DNA from: Pseudopyrenochaeta lycopersici
Taxonomy: Eukaryota > Ascomycota > Dothideomycetes > Pleosporales > Pseudopyrenochaetaceae
DNA length: 64,000 bases
Direction of reading: 5' to 3'
NCBI GenBank assembly: GCA_003313425.1
Contig: NHZP01000028.1
Coordinates: forward strand, 186,001 to 250,000
A model generated the notes under the pieces. That model had not been told where the DNA came from. It saw only the letters and a program-made list of their open reading frames with translations, and searched no databases. Within the stretch, counting starts at the first letter, position 1. Every line of letters starts with the position of its first letter. The position numbers and the translations under genes were made by a program. Of this stretch, positions 1 through 10,550 are shown one piece after another.

Positions 1-576
1 GTAGAGAAGAAGGAGAGCGGAAAAAAGATCAAAGTGCAAGAGTTCAAACACATTAACGAAGCAGAGATGCTAGCACTTATCGAATTGGGAATCCGACAGC
101 CAATGACCGGCCATTTAGTTACGGGACTGGACTCTTATCTCGACATCGCAACGATGGAGAAGGAAGGCAATATGCCGTTCTTCGCAAGGGATCCAGTACT
201 AAGTCATCTCGACTACCTTCGCCCGCATCTCAAGACCGAAACTACAGTGCAGTCTACAAACGACGGGGCAACGCCAGCTTCCCTCTCGCTGGCCGCTCAA
301 CTCGCCTCCGCGCCGTCCACCGAGCAGGCGAAATATTATATCCAGACTGCCCTCATCAATAAGCTTTCTCGTAGCTTAATGACGGATCCGTCTGAGCTGG
401 ATGCTATTCGCTCGATGAGCGCGTATGGAACCGACTCTCTGGTTGCCGTCGAGATGAAGAACTGGATCCAGCGCGAGACCAAGGTGACAGTCAGTGTATT
501 TGACATCTTGCAGGCGACGAGTATTGCAAGTTTAGTTGAGAGAATTGCTGAACGGGTTGGTGGCAAGAGCGAGTGA
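1..576 (+). CDS. Highly reducing polyketide synthase, C-terminal end (partial)
   Basis: The reading frame is open through the left edge of the window and stops at 574-576, so only the last ~190 residues are present. The final ~75 residues form an acyl-carrier-protein domain with the phosphopantetheine attachment motif GTDSLVAVEM, in which the Ser is the prosthetic-group site. Upstream residues including MPFFARDPVLSHL look like the tail of the ketoreductase domain of fungal reducing type I PKSs, separated from the ACP by a Ser/Ala/Pro-rich linker. The ACP would tether the growing polyketide. There is no thioesterase or reductase after the ACP, as is usual for this class. The product cannot be predicted from this fragment. 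Whether neighbouring genes belong to a cluster is unknown; a transposon begins 170 bp downstream. Confidence 0.85.
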   Translation, partial: VEKKESGKKIKVQEFKHINEAEMLALIELGIRQPMTGHLVTGLDSYLDIATMEKEGNMPFFARDPVLSHLDYLRPHLKTETTVQSTNDGATPASLSLAAQLASAPSTEQAKYYIQTALINKLSRSLMTDPSELDAIRSMSAYGTDSLVAVEMKNWIQRETKVTVSVFDILQATSIASLVERIAERVGGKSE

Positions 577-746
577 GAGCGAGAGCGAGGCCAGTAAAAG
601 GAAAGTCAAAAATTGCGGAGGATGAAAAGGGATATGAGATTGCAACAACGAAGTGAGAACCATGTGCCCAGGTATGGTCAGAGCTGTACTCAACTATTCA
701 ACTATCGCGGATATCAATACTGGCTTTTTTGTTGGTATATCCCCTA

Positions 747-847
747 CTCGGGCCCTTGCGGTCACTGCGTGATTTTTCAGAGAAAAAGCCCGTGCAAAGG
801 CACGGGCCTCCTAGCTCAACGATCATCCCTAGCTCAACGATCACGAC
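747..847. repeat. Left terminal inverted repeat of transposon copy 1
   Basis: 101-bp inverted repeat matching 3243-3343. It contains a palindrome (GCCCGTGC, four-base loop, GCACGGGC) and two tandem copies of CCTAGCTCAACGATCA. These could be transposase-binding sites, which is inference. Confidence 0.9.
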
Positions 848-920
848 GCAGGTGCTTCAACTCTCATACAAATTTATATAGGAAATAAAGTACTAATGTC
901 GCGCAAATTGATACAATATG

Positions 921-3182
921 TCAACTAGAGTCTCCTGCATCGCTACTTTCAATTTCAAAGTCAACCTCGCTGTCGTTACTTATATCATCGAGCTCGCTTT
1001 CAACAACCGTAGCCTGTGTATCTAGCTGATCAAGGGCTCGATTGTTAGCGTTCCTGTAGTATTCTTCCCATTCTTTTGCCTTAATAGCAGCTGTAACCTT
1101 TGAGTTATAAGGATCGTTGATACTACGCGTGACAAGCCCTTGTTGCACTGCCGTAGTAAGCATATCCTCAGATAGGTCAGAGCGTGGTCTGAACGGCCCC
1201 CGTTTAGTCAGCTTCTCCATACAAACTGCTGCGGCAGCTTGACAATCGTCAGGATCAAGTAGACCAAGTCCTTCCGTAACGAAGATTGGCGTTCCAGCGA
1301 GATGTCTCTTCCGGATCCTTGAGGCAGCGGCACGGATTGATGGCAGAAGCCTTTTGTACTTATTACAAAGTACTCTCGCCTCGCGATCCTTCCGTATTTG
1401 AAGGTCCTTCTCCTGCCTTGTAATCTCATCTTCCTTACGCTTCTTCACTATTGCTCGAGCATCTGAAGCGTAAACAACACCTCCTTTAAACGTAAGCTTG
1501 CGCCTTGTACGCCTCCGTCGCTCCTCACGAGCAATCTCGGCCGCCTTCGTATGCCCAAGTTGACGTCTGAAGCTCTCCGCCGTAGCAGCCCACGCAGTAG
1601 CAGTGATAAGCGTCTTCTCAATATCGATAGCTTGAGATGGTGGCAGCGTATCCTTGATGACGCCTCGGATCATTTTCATCTGAGCCTCAAGAGTCGGTAG
1701 ATCGTTTGGCATTGACCAGGTTTTAGTTCCAGGCTTAAGCACGGGTATTTGAGCTGATTTAGGGCAACTCTCTCTCCATTTTAGCTTGTAGAGCTTGTTC
1801 CTAGTCTCCTTGTAGCTCCAACGGAGTTCCCGATCTCTTGAGCTATTCGATGAAACACTATCCTTATCTAGATCTGATGAGTTAAAGGTAGGTGTTTGAG
1901 GACGCGTGACTTCAGGATCCTCAAATTCCACTGGTCGAACACGTTTTGGTGGGCTAGATGTAGTCTCCCAGTCGCGAAGCTTCTTCAAAACAACCTCTGG
2001 TTGAAAGGGATAGATGCCAGTTGCTCTCCAACCGCTTAGGATTGTCTTTCGGCGAAAGGTCTCTCGCCGAATTTGGTAGATAGTTGCTAAGAAGTCCTCC
2101 TTCTTTATTTCCTTGGCGCCCGTCCTTGAGGCCCAGTGGAGCATCCTACTGTGATACCATTTTAGTGACTGAAAGCAGCCAACATCTAGTACCTGTAGGA
2201 AATGCGTCGTATGCGGAGGAAGAGTAAATAAGAGTATTTGATTCTCCCATGCATACTGGATAAATTCACGCGTATGATGAGATCCATATCCGTCAAGTAG
2301 GAGAACTCTCCATACGCCACGCAACTTCCGCCGAGACTGTAGGTTAAAGTGCTTAATCCACTCAAAGCTAAGTTCATCGTTGGAGTATCCTGAATCTGAT
2401 ATGCCAATAAGGTACTGATCTGGTAGATCATCTATCCATTTTTCAAGGATTGTACTCGATTTGATAATAATCATTGGATCTAGTACGTCGCCATTCGCGT
2501 TCACACACTCTACGAGCGATATGAGCTCACGGTTGTTCGAGTGGGGCATATAGATCTAAGAGCCTATTAGAATTGGTACTTTGCCATATAGTATAGTATA
2601 GACAGGTACCTCTTTGCCCAGTCGCGTGTACACGTAGCTCCCCTTTGCAACACCAATCTGGCATCCAGTTTCATCCATATTGTAGATATCCTCTGGTTGA
2701 ACTCCCAATTCATCAATTTTGGCCTTCAGCTTCTCAAACCAAGCTTTAATACCTTCAGGCTCTTGAGCAAGCTTCCTCTGGATCTCAAGAGGCTTCGCCT
2801 TTACCTTTTGGTACTGTGGATTGGCTTGAAGCCACCTCTCTGCCCAGTGATCGCCACATCTACGTGGTGGGCCAATATCCTGATGAGACGCTGCTAGCAA
2901 GGCATCGGCTTGTTGTTTGATGAGACTCTTATGAATACCAAAGCCAATATCGTCAATCGCGTCAAGGAAACGCTTTAAAGCAGCTTCCTGTTCTTCTGTA
3001 AGAAGCTTATTCGTAGATGGGCGTGTAGAGCGGCTTTGGCCGCCTCGATAGGCGCGTTTGAGCCTCTGGTAGGGTAAGTTATGGTCGCGTGCGAAGGCGG
3101 CGATGTTGGGGTTATCCATCGAGCGGAGGATTTGCACTGCTTTAGATATCTTGGCAACAGAATCACGGTAGTTTTTAGACAT
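921..3182 (-). CDS. Fot1/pogo-family DDE transposase, copy 1
   Basis: Two exons, complement(921..2555 and 2610..3182), encode about 735 residues. The 54-nt intron 2556-2609 (GT...AG, branch-like CTAAT) has length divisible by three, phase zero, and ends in the TAG that would otherwise stop translation. Removing it joins RLGKE to IYMPHSNNRELIS, the expected family continuity. In order: a psq-type helix-turn-helix (~residues 8-50), a CENP-B-like region (~60-135), and a DDE_1 nuclease with Asp170 (NMDETG), Asp279 (LLDGYGSH) and Asp315 (LDVG), a DD35D spacing. A long basic, coiled-coil-prone tail with RREERRRR-like runs follows, then an acidic end. No lesion is visible. It probably acts in the nucleus by cut-and-paste at TA sites. 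Confidence 0.88.
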
Positions 3183-3345
3183 AGTGAGGTACTTTTACAC
3201 GTAAATTTGTATGGTGGGGTACATGAACACGTCAAACGCGTTGTCGTGATCGTTGAGCTAGGGATGATCGTTGAGCTAGGAGGCCCGTGCCTTTGCACGG
3301 GCTTTTTCTCTGAAAAATCACGCAGTGACCGCAAGGGCCCGAGTA

Positions 3346-3735
3346 CCGCTGCCTCTTCTAGCGGAAGCGCTTTGGTTGAGGGTGTTTCAAGCTCTTTATT
3401 CGGTTGGTCCTCCCTCTTTCGCTTTAAAATTCCGAAGCTGGGTTTCGGCATCGGGGCCCCTGGCTTCGCAAGGAAAGGATCCATTACCGCTTTTGTGTTG
3501 CCAACCAGTGTTTTTTGTAGATTCTGTCGACTCTTCTCTGCTGCGATTTCCGACTTCAGCTTCTTTGACTTCGGAGCAGTCTTGACAACCTCCTCGGTCT
3601 TCTTCTCGGCGAAGAGTGGCTTCCAGGACACATCCTCTAGCGCTCGATCGATGGTATTGCTCGTGCCAAACTCGATCAGACCCGAACGCATTCGATCCGC
3701 CTCTGTCTCATCAATAGGGCAGTTCGGGAGGTTAG
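3346..3735 (-). pseudogene. Truncated host gene fragment cut by transposon copy 1
   Basis: An open minus-strand frame runs from about 3735 down to the transposon boundary and is then lost, so only an internal or N-terminal stretch remains. It is rich in Lys, Glu and Pro, with segments such as DRALEDVSWKPLFAEKK and KPSFGILKRKRE, a composition typical of nuclear proteins. I do not recognise the family. No continuation of the frame was found on the other side of the transposon (600-745), so the remainder may have been lost or the locus rearranged. Its 5' limit abuts or overlaps the hAT relic on the other strand. Confidence 0.4.
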
Positions 3736-4248
3736 AAGATTATGGAAAGATCACTTCAAGCCAGCTATAGAGCAGCGCTTTACTCAAGATACGCTAGAAA
3801 CGCCATACGAGCGATGGAAGCGCGAGAGGTATTTAAATATAGGTGTTGGTAGTACAATAGGTGATGACTTTGGGCGTTCTATCATAGTATGTTTGCTGAA
3901 TGTTCTTTATAGTTAAGCTAATTAATTCTACGGGCTAATCCTTATTCTATTGGTGAACAGTCTCCTCTTGAATATTGGCTTGAGCCAACGCAGCAGAAGA
4001 CGCATCCTGAACTCAGTTTAATGGCCATCACAATATTCTCTATACCCTCGACGTCCGCAGAGGTGGAGCGTGTATTTAGTAGTTCTCGGCGTACGGTCTC
4101 ATGGGATCGAACGAGGCTTTCAATCAAGACGCTAGAGATGCTGGAGTGCTTGAAGCATTGGGTCACGACTGGGCTTTCTTATGAGACTTTTCTGACAGAT
4201 GAAGCGGTTCAGAGGGCTATAGATTCTACGGAACAGGAGTTTGCGTGA
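3713..4248 (+). pseudogene. hAT transposase C-terminal relic
   Basis: Two exon-like blocks, 3713-3886 and 3961-4248, are joined by a phase-zero 74-nt intron (GTATGT...CAG). Block one reads VRRLWKDHFKPAIEQRF. Block two reads SPLEYWLE...LMAITIFSIPSTSAEVERVFSS (discontinuous), the hallmark hAT C-terminal dimerisation domain. The BED finger and catalytic core are absent, so this is a 5'-truncated element. It differs clearly in sequence from the hAT element at 16.4-19.3 kb and is a separate family. Confidence 0.8.
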
Positions 4249-4759
4249 TATTTCGTGAGTTGAGCTCTGTGTTGCATTAGGTCGAGAGACAGTAGCCCTG
4301 CTGGTGGGCCACATCGTGAAATTCTATTGTTAGTACCTTCCAACGCCTGCGGAAGGTTAGTTGATTTCTAGCTGTGTTCAGGGAAGGCCATAAATACTAG
4401 TGGGCCATAGTATCCACCAAACTGCTCTTGGAGTGCAGCAATCTGCGGAGTTTCCTGGAGGATATCCAAATGGATATCCAAACAAGGGAGTTTGATTTGG
4501 CTGGATATATATGGATATCCAGATTTACAACTCTGATGGACAGTGACTTTCATCTGCTTGAATTGAATTCATTTTACTATTTTGATTGGAACTCTACATA
4601 TTCGTTCCTTTACGTGTTCTCAAGTGCAGTTACAGTACATCTATATGCATGGTGTCGTGGCAAATCGGAAGCTGGAGCCTTCCGTATAGGAGACCAATTG
4701 TCTGTCGATACAGATCCATCCCAACCGTACCGTGCCAACTTGGCCATGTTCTTCATAGG
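4249..4759. other. Intergenic, no gene recognised
   Basis: AT-rich between 4420 and 4640, with several GGATATCC palindromes (about 4446-4520). No coding potential that I trust. Confidence 0.4.
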
Positions 4760-5156
4760 TCATGTAGCCGTAGTCCTCCTGTCAGCAGCGGCCGAAACTC
4801 TTTCTGTCTCCTGAAAAGTCCCACATCCGGCCTTGCGTTTATGCTGATCGAGTAATTGTGCTATGGCGTCCAAAAACTCCATCTTTTCGTTCTCCAGGAC
4901 AATAATCCTTTCCTTGACTTGAGAGAGCTCTTGTTCTGCTTTAGAGAGCCTTTCGCTCATCTCAGACACGAAGTCTGCGGGGAGGATTGTGTAATTGGGG
5001 TCCTCCAGGCGATTCAGCGACATGGCCGGTAGAGCAGGGAGCAGGAGGACTTACTGTACGCCTGGGAACTTTGCTTCTTACCCTCCGATGCTCGTCCTCC
5101 GAGTCATCCTCGATTGGAGACTTTGCACGTTTCATACCCATAGGATGCCTAAACAT
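4760..5156 (-). CDS. Small coiled-coil protein, unknown function
   Basis: Two exons are proposed: complement(4760..5002 and 5055..5156), 114 residues. The 52-nt intron 5003-5054 has GTAAGT, a branch-like GCTGAAT and a phase-zero AG. The N-terminus is basic with an acidic patch (PIEDDSEDEHRRVRSK) suggestive of a nuclear protein. Residues ~45-85 form a heptad-like helix (SERLSKAEQELSQVKER). Such short coiled-coil proteins are common in fungi, but I recognise no named family. The start could be the first ATG or the internal MGMK. Confidence 0.5.
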
Positions 5157-6276
5157 GCGGCTGTACGACGGGGAGGCGGAGGCATTGCTCTTTGGTTTGG
5201 CCGGTTTTGCGATTGCCTATATCCAAAACATGTGAGGCTGCAGCTAACTGGAGTAATGGTCGCCACGTACCCGCCATGCTGCCATAGTACTTTCTGAATC
5301 ACTTGCTTGGACTGTAGATGTGTCCTAGTAGGGTCAGCGTGCTCTGTATTGTCCATGAACACGTACACTCGCGTTGTCTGGGCACATAGTGTCGTCCACA
5401 ACCGTCGATACGCCGCTCTTTGGAGGTTGCGAAGCGTGCATCCTTGAGTAGTTCAAAAAAGTTGCTGAGGGGAAATGAGGATGCTGAGAGGTACGGGACC
5501 CCTTTTATAGCTTCTCTGCCACCCTGCCACCAAACCCAGTCCATGATAGGCTTCAGCGGCTTGGACGCTACGCAGTCCTGGTTCTTAGCGCCTCAGCGTT
5601 CGGGCATGCCTTCTCATGTCATTGAGACTGGGTCAGGCTAGTGATCACCGTGTGACATGCCTGTCTCAGGCCGTGAATAGGCGCGGCAGAAGGCCTGGGC
5701 ATGCCTTGCCAGGGCTGTGGGCACAGAGTCAGGGATGGTGGTGTCGGCCTTGCACATAGCAGTTCTGGGTTCTCCCTGCTTCTTTGGTTACTCATCAGTG
5801 GCGTCCCCACGGCATCAGTCGTCAGATATCGCCATGTCCGGTGGCGGAGCATCAAGCCACCCGTTGCCGCTGTTGAATGGACCGATACCTCGCGGGATGT
5901 CACTCACACTAGAGTGGTGAGAGCGACCTTGAATACCTATTGCCATTCAAGCCAAAGTAATGTCTTTGAGAAACAGGCCTGTAGAGCGTCCACGTCTTCC
6001 AGATCTTCGTCAAACTCAAAGAGCAGATGCCCGCCAGGCGTATCGAATAGAACAAGGATACCACACACATGGCCATACCCACCATAGCTCGGTCTCACAT
6101 ATCGATCCACACCGCTAGGGCATCTTGATCATGGCAGTGCATCGATGCCACTGCTTCATGCATGCGGTGTCCCAAAGGCCCATGAAGTGGGATGCTGGCG
6201 CACAGCGGCCTGTGCTGGCAGATATATAGAATGACAGATTTCTCTTCAAGGTGCCTTACTTACCTACTATCTCACC
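5157..6276. other. Intergenic, no gene recognised
   Basis: Only short overlapping frames without recognisable domains. The last ~100 bp are the upstream region of the following membrane-protein gene. Confidence 0.35.
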
Positions 6277-7224
6277 ATGGGATACCTGCTTCTTGTCGGC
6301 TTCCTCGCTTGTTCTCTGTGCGGACTGCTCTTGAGTATATTTCTCGGCTGGCTTGATGTTACAGCGCCCAACTCAGACCATACTCCGCGAACAGAGAGCT
6401 ACCTGGAGCGGCCGTTGGCCTTCATCTTTGGAGTTGTACAAATAGTGGCATTTGGTGCTGCTATTGTCTCTGCAGCGATGGCACTCCTGACGGAACAGAA
6501 GGTTCGTTGCTTGGATGCAGTGCATTTCAGTACGCTCCAGCTTTACTCTGGAATCAATGTAAGATCCTTTTTCCTCAAAACGTAAGCCTATTTGCCAACA
6601 GTACATACAGCTTGCCCGCATCATACGTCGCGTGAACTTTCAACCTCCCTCCTGGGCTACTCCCCTCATATACTGTATCTCCATGTCATTTGCTCTGTTT
6701 GACTTTGCAGCATGGATGAAGTAAGTAGCCATCTCAACTTGTTGCTGCAAGTTCGCTCATGTGGATCAGGAATGATGAAATGCTTCCAAACTACACGTTT
6801 CATCTGCATCTTGCCATTCCGCCATTACTTTCTGCGGTGGTATCGTGCTCGCGGTTACACCTGCATAAGAGCTCAGGAGGTCGCAATCCATCTCTCATAC
6901 GTTTCCTGATCGGAGTCATCTCTTCAAGCACGCTCGTGGTACTATGTCAGCTGAGTGGAGCGCTTGTCCTATTGGTTATGGACAGGAGAGCCACAATCAC
7001 ACACCGCTACGGCATACTCCTTGTAAGTTGCAATCCTGCGATCTTGGTGTATCTAACATGGACAGGCTTGTACATCTGCTCAACACCTCGGTTCGTTTAT
7101 CTGTTGTTTTGGGAGCATCAAGCGAGGCTTCCGGAGGATTCGGGAATGGTTGTGTACGTCTCACCCGTACAGGGAGAATAGGGGCGAGGCATCTGGACGG
7201 AGCAGCCTGTCTGGCTTCATGTAA
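6277..7224 (+). CDS. Multi-span membrane protein, unknown function
   Basis: Four exons fit in phase: 6277-6558, 6611-6720, 6770-7022 and 7066-7224, giving 267 residues. Introns are 52, 49 and 43 nt, and the last has a good CTAAC branch site. The N-terminus is a long hydrophobic helix (LLLVGFLACSLCGLLLSIFL). Further hydrophobic spans lie in FGVVQIVAFGAAIVSAAMAL, around SMSFALFDFAAW, and in the third exon (two spans), so about five or six membrane passes. The C-terminal tail is basic and cytosolic-looking. This resembles orphan fungal integral membrane proteins. I assign no transport function. Confidence 0.6.
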
Positions 7225-8875
7225 GGGTTGTCCGGGGCTATTCCTACTCATGCAAGCGATTGATAGCAGTTCGCAAAACCATTTCTCTCTGGACCATCAA
7301 GCAAGGGTTTGAAGTAGTAAAAGCGAGGTTCGGCCATGCGGACGAGCCATTGAATAATGGCTGACCAATGGCGACTCGGTTGGATGAAGCACAGCATATG
7401 TAACGTCCGTCTCGAGACTGCAGGGACAGATAAGTTACTTCGCCTTGCAATCTTCTCAACTCAATGTATTCCACCCATTCGTTGTTCATCATAGTCATAT
7501 CCTTCACTATTTCAAGGTACTTCGCGTGTGAGACGACCTTCAGCTTGACAAATAGCGTAGGTCCTCGCAGCTTCCTCTGTGGAGCTTCGTAATCAACACC
7601 CCGGGCTCAGCCCGCCCCCTTGGATTTTCTGTGTTCTCCTTTTGCAGACAGTCGGAGAAGACCGCTCCTCTAATCGGCATTCTTGGTGCAGATCCCAGAG
7701 TATTCGCCAATGGGATGTCGGTACCACTCTGAGCTGGATGGGGGCGGTGCAGCGTCGTATGGGCATAATGCTCCATCAACGAAGTGGGTACGTCCCTCAT
7801 GGCCTTACTCACGGTATACAGTTGCGGAAGCTCTTGACGTCGCTCCTCAAGGGATTCTGCATAACTGGAGCTTGTAAACATTTGTCGTAGATCAGTCATC
7901 TTCTGACTCGAAGCTTGCTAATCATAGGTTTAACACTACCCTGCTCACTGAATTCAACTAGTAGTGACTTGGAGATAATGAAACATGACCGATGGTCTGC
8001 ATGGGTCTGCATGAGTCTGCCTGGGTCAGCCATATTGTCTCTGTGATAGCGCCCGCCGCCGGCATCCCCGATGCACTTATTGAGCGGCACAGCCGATCAA
8101 TCTAGTGCAAAGAATCCGCTTTACTGCAAAGTTTGTTGAAGCATGCCTGGAAACCATGGATCTTCGCTCCTTATCTGCTTTTGTATAGATCTCCGTTCAG
8201 AGCCGCCATGAGGATTAAGGTGCAGGCACCATCCAGAGACGCCGTACTCAGCTAGGCACTGGCCGACGCAGCGCAGAGTCTGACTGTCTCAAGAGCCCTC
8301 CACGTGCCCACACCATAAAACAGTCGGTGTTTTGGTGTTCCTCTACATGGGATTTGCGTAGCCTGCTGTGCCGCTGCGTCTTCTGTACAAGACTCGTTAG
8401 CTGCAGCACATCCCCAACTTAGGCATCCGCATCGTTGCTGTACGAGGCAGACTCGAGGCCCCTGTGAGACTACTAACCAACTGGAAGTTGACAAATTTGC
8501 GGCAAAGGAGGTGCCCACAACAGAGGTTTCGCGAACCTAGCGAGATATCCTTGGCCCCTCCAACTGACGAGCACACTGCCACCTCCACTATGCAGGATTA
8601 CTGTCAGAAATATGGCTATAGAGTATGACTGGCGTGCCATGGATGGTTGGTCACGTCGCTTCCATTATGTGGGAGGGTAGCATGCATTGGTCAACTGGCA
8701 GAGACGCCGTTTCAGCGTCCTGAACGGGATATCGGGCGGCACTGCCTTGCAACAAGCTCCACTAGAAACCCGCCGGGAGGCGCAGCAGACTACCTTGCAT
8801 CGATGGTACGATGGATTCTATACTTTCATGCTGCCTGCTGCTCAAAGGTGGCTATAGCTGTGGGCGGTCTCCGTC
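7225..8875. other. Gene-poor interval with unresolved minus-strand ORFs
   Basis: Minus-strand frames at 7244-7605 (contains EWVEYIELRRLQGEVTYLSL) and 7540-7899 are longer than background and could be exons of one gene. I could not join them with a convincing splice site and recognise no domain. Nothing else is supportable here. Confidence 0.25.
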
Positions 8876-9788
8876 ATGGCGCGGATGGAGACATCCGAAG
8901 CTTCAACTCAGTCTTTATTAAACACTCCTGCTCTTCTCGTTGGCAAATTCGTATCCTCCCCATCTCTTCCTATATTGTCGCCCTTTGTGGGAACAACTTC
9001 TATCCACATGGCAAGAGTCCTGTATATCCCCTCCTCATCGGACTCGAACTCAGACTCAGACCCTGAGTTGAGGGTCCCTCCCATCACAGAGTTGGCGCCT
9101 CGGACGTTCAAAAGAAGGCGGCTAGGCATGAACTATTCTCCAATATAAGCCTATTGTAACTTACTGTGATGCAGAAGCCAGTTCCGTGCACCCATCTCCC
9201 TTGTCCTGCTCTGGATGTGACGAGATGCTCGAAGCGGATGGCAGATTATACTTTCTTCCTTTCTGCAGTTGTGTGGGTGTCCTCTGGCGAATTCAGCTGA
9301 TATGGAAAAGCTCATGGGCTGACCTCTCAAGCTATATTGCGGTCGATGTGTCGTTCAGTCAGTGCTAGATGGACTCCTCCATCTCAAGAGTGCACTTGGC
9401 CGTGCTGCCTTCGATCTTGTGTACGCTTCAGTGAACGATAGGACGAAACCCCCTACGTCCTCGGTGAGTCTGTTCAAGTGCAAGAGAGAAGACCACTCTC
9501 AATTCCCTGGCGCTGTAGAGTGCTACGGAACAGTGTGCACCATCTGCACCCTGGGAGACATGTCGGCCCATCGAGGTGTGTACCTGCCTTGTGGTAAGCG
9601 ACAGCAATATCCGCACGGTAGCTATGCTTACACTATTAGGTCATCCATTTTGCAAGGCCCACATCACAGAATGGTTTGAGAAGACGAGGAAGAGAGTATG
9701 TCCGACGTGCAGATCAGATGTTCCCGAGGAGACCGCACACTTCAAGCGGGATGGCACATATGCGCTCGGTTGGCCACGCAGCTTTTAG
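8876..9788 (+). CDS. Zinc-ribbon plus RING-finger protein (E3 ligase-like)
   Basis: Four exons join in phase: 8876-9125, 9175-9272, 9332-9593 and 9640-9788, 252 residues. The middle has a Cys cluster, CSGC then CSC|LYCGRC across the second intron, forming four cysteine pairs. The C-terminus has a RING: CTIC, then LPCGHPFCKAHI and CPTCR, with the third intron inside LPCG. RING proteins usually recruit ubiquitin-conjugating enzymes, so an E3 ligase role is plausible. The first intron (9126-9174) would use a GC donor (G|GCATGA) with AG, the only way I found to keep the frame. The N-terminal ~80 residues are Ser/Pro-rich without a domain. Confidence 0.62.
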
Positions 9789-10550
9789 TGAGAGACTTTG
9801 TTTGCACACGCTAGGAGAAGACTGTATAGAAGAACGAAGGGCATAAGTCAGGAACCTTTTCTCCCATCTGACCGTCGCAAGTCGTAGAGCCATCCGGGCC
9901 AGATTCCGTGCTTGTTTTTCAATCCTGCTCTCTGAAGTCAGGCGAGTGCACAGTGAACACTCCATGCGACAAGATGTGGTTAAGAAATCAACGCTCTTGC
10001 GATGGTGAGTCTGCTAGGCGGAGCTCTTATCCCCGGAGTCAATGCCGAAAAGCGGCGTGTGGACATTGGTAGGATGCTGTTGCCAGTGGGCATCCCCCTT
10101 CTGTGGTGATTCTCCCTATTTCATCCACATTATCATCTAATGTAAGCAGGGTGGCGCTAGTATTGCGTCTCAAGAGTGGGTGCGCTGATGTGTGTATGTA
10201 CGATGTAGGCTTGCAAGTAGTCGGGTTTATCACGTGGGTGCGGAGCAGTCATGTGCAGTGTCGCAGACCACTACACCGTGTTTGCTCCAAGCGGTTGTTC
10301 AACAAGAAGTTCAAGGAAATTTACTATATGTACTCAGGTCGAGCAGGGGAACAGCTACGTATCAGGACTACCTCAGTGATGACAGTCAGCAGGGGGACCA
10401 TCTTATGGACGGTTAAGTAAGGCTTCATGCCGCGTATTGCAGAGACGCAGAGCGGGTCGGTGGATATGGAGCGGCAAGACCATGCGTAGGAATGGTCTGT
10501 TACCTTTGTGACAACCTATTCCACTACAGGAGCCGCGTATGATGCTAACA
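9789..10550. other. Intergenic, no gene recognised
   Basis: Short frames only. A plus-strand stretch from about 10003 starts with a hydrophobic methionine frame but could not be extended into a gene. Confidence 0.3.

Larger units (their letters stand above)
747..3343 (-). mobile_element. Fot1/pogo-type DNA transposon, copy 1 (2,597 bp)
   Basis: Bounded by perfect ~101-bp terminal inverted repeats beginning CTCGGGCCCTTGCGGTCACT (747-847 and 3243-3343). TA sits on each side (745-746 and 3344-3345), the target duplication of Tc1/mariner/pogo elements. The single gene inside is a spliced DDE transposase on the minus strand. An element of identical length and structure lies in the opposite orientation at 28362-30958. 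All compared stretches (both ends, both long reading frames and several shadow frames) are the same, so the two copies are indistinguishable by eye and recent. This copy is inserted between the PKS 3' end and a truncated host gene fragment. Confidence 0.93.

Noticed and set aside
2556..2558. In-frame stop separating two transposase ORFs, suggesting a pseudogene
   Set aside because: The stop is the last three bases of a well-formed 54-nt intron, and the same arrangement is present in the other copy.
3081..3770. Long plus-strand ORF of 229 codons over the transposon right end
   Set aside because: It is antisense to the transposase N-terminus and the TIR and has no homologous look; a shadow frame.
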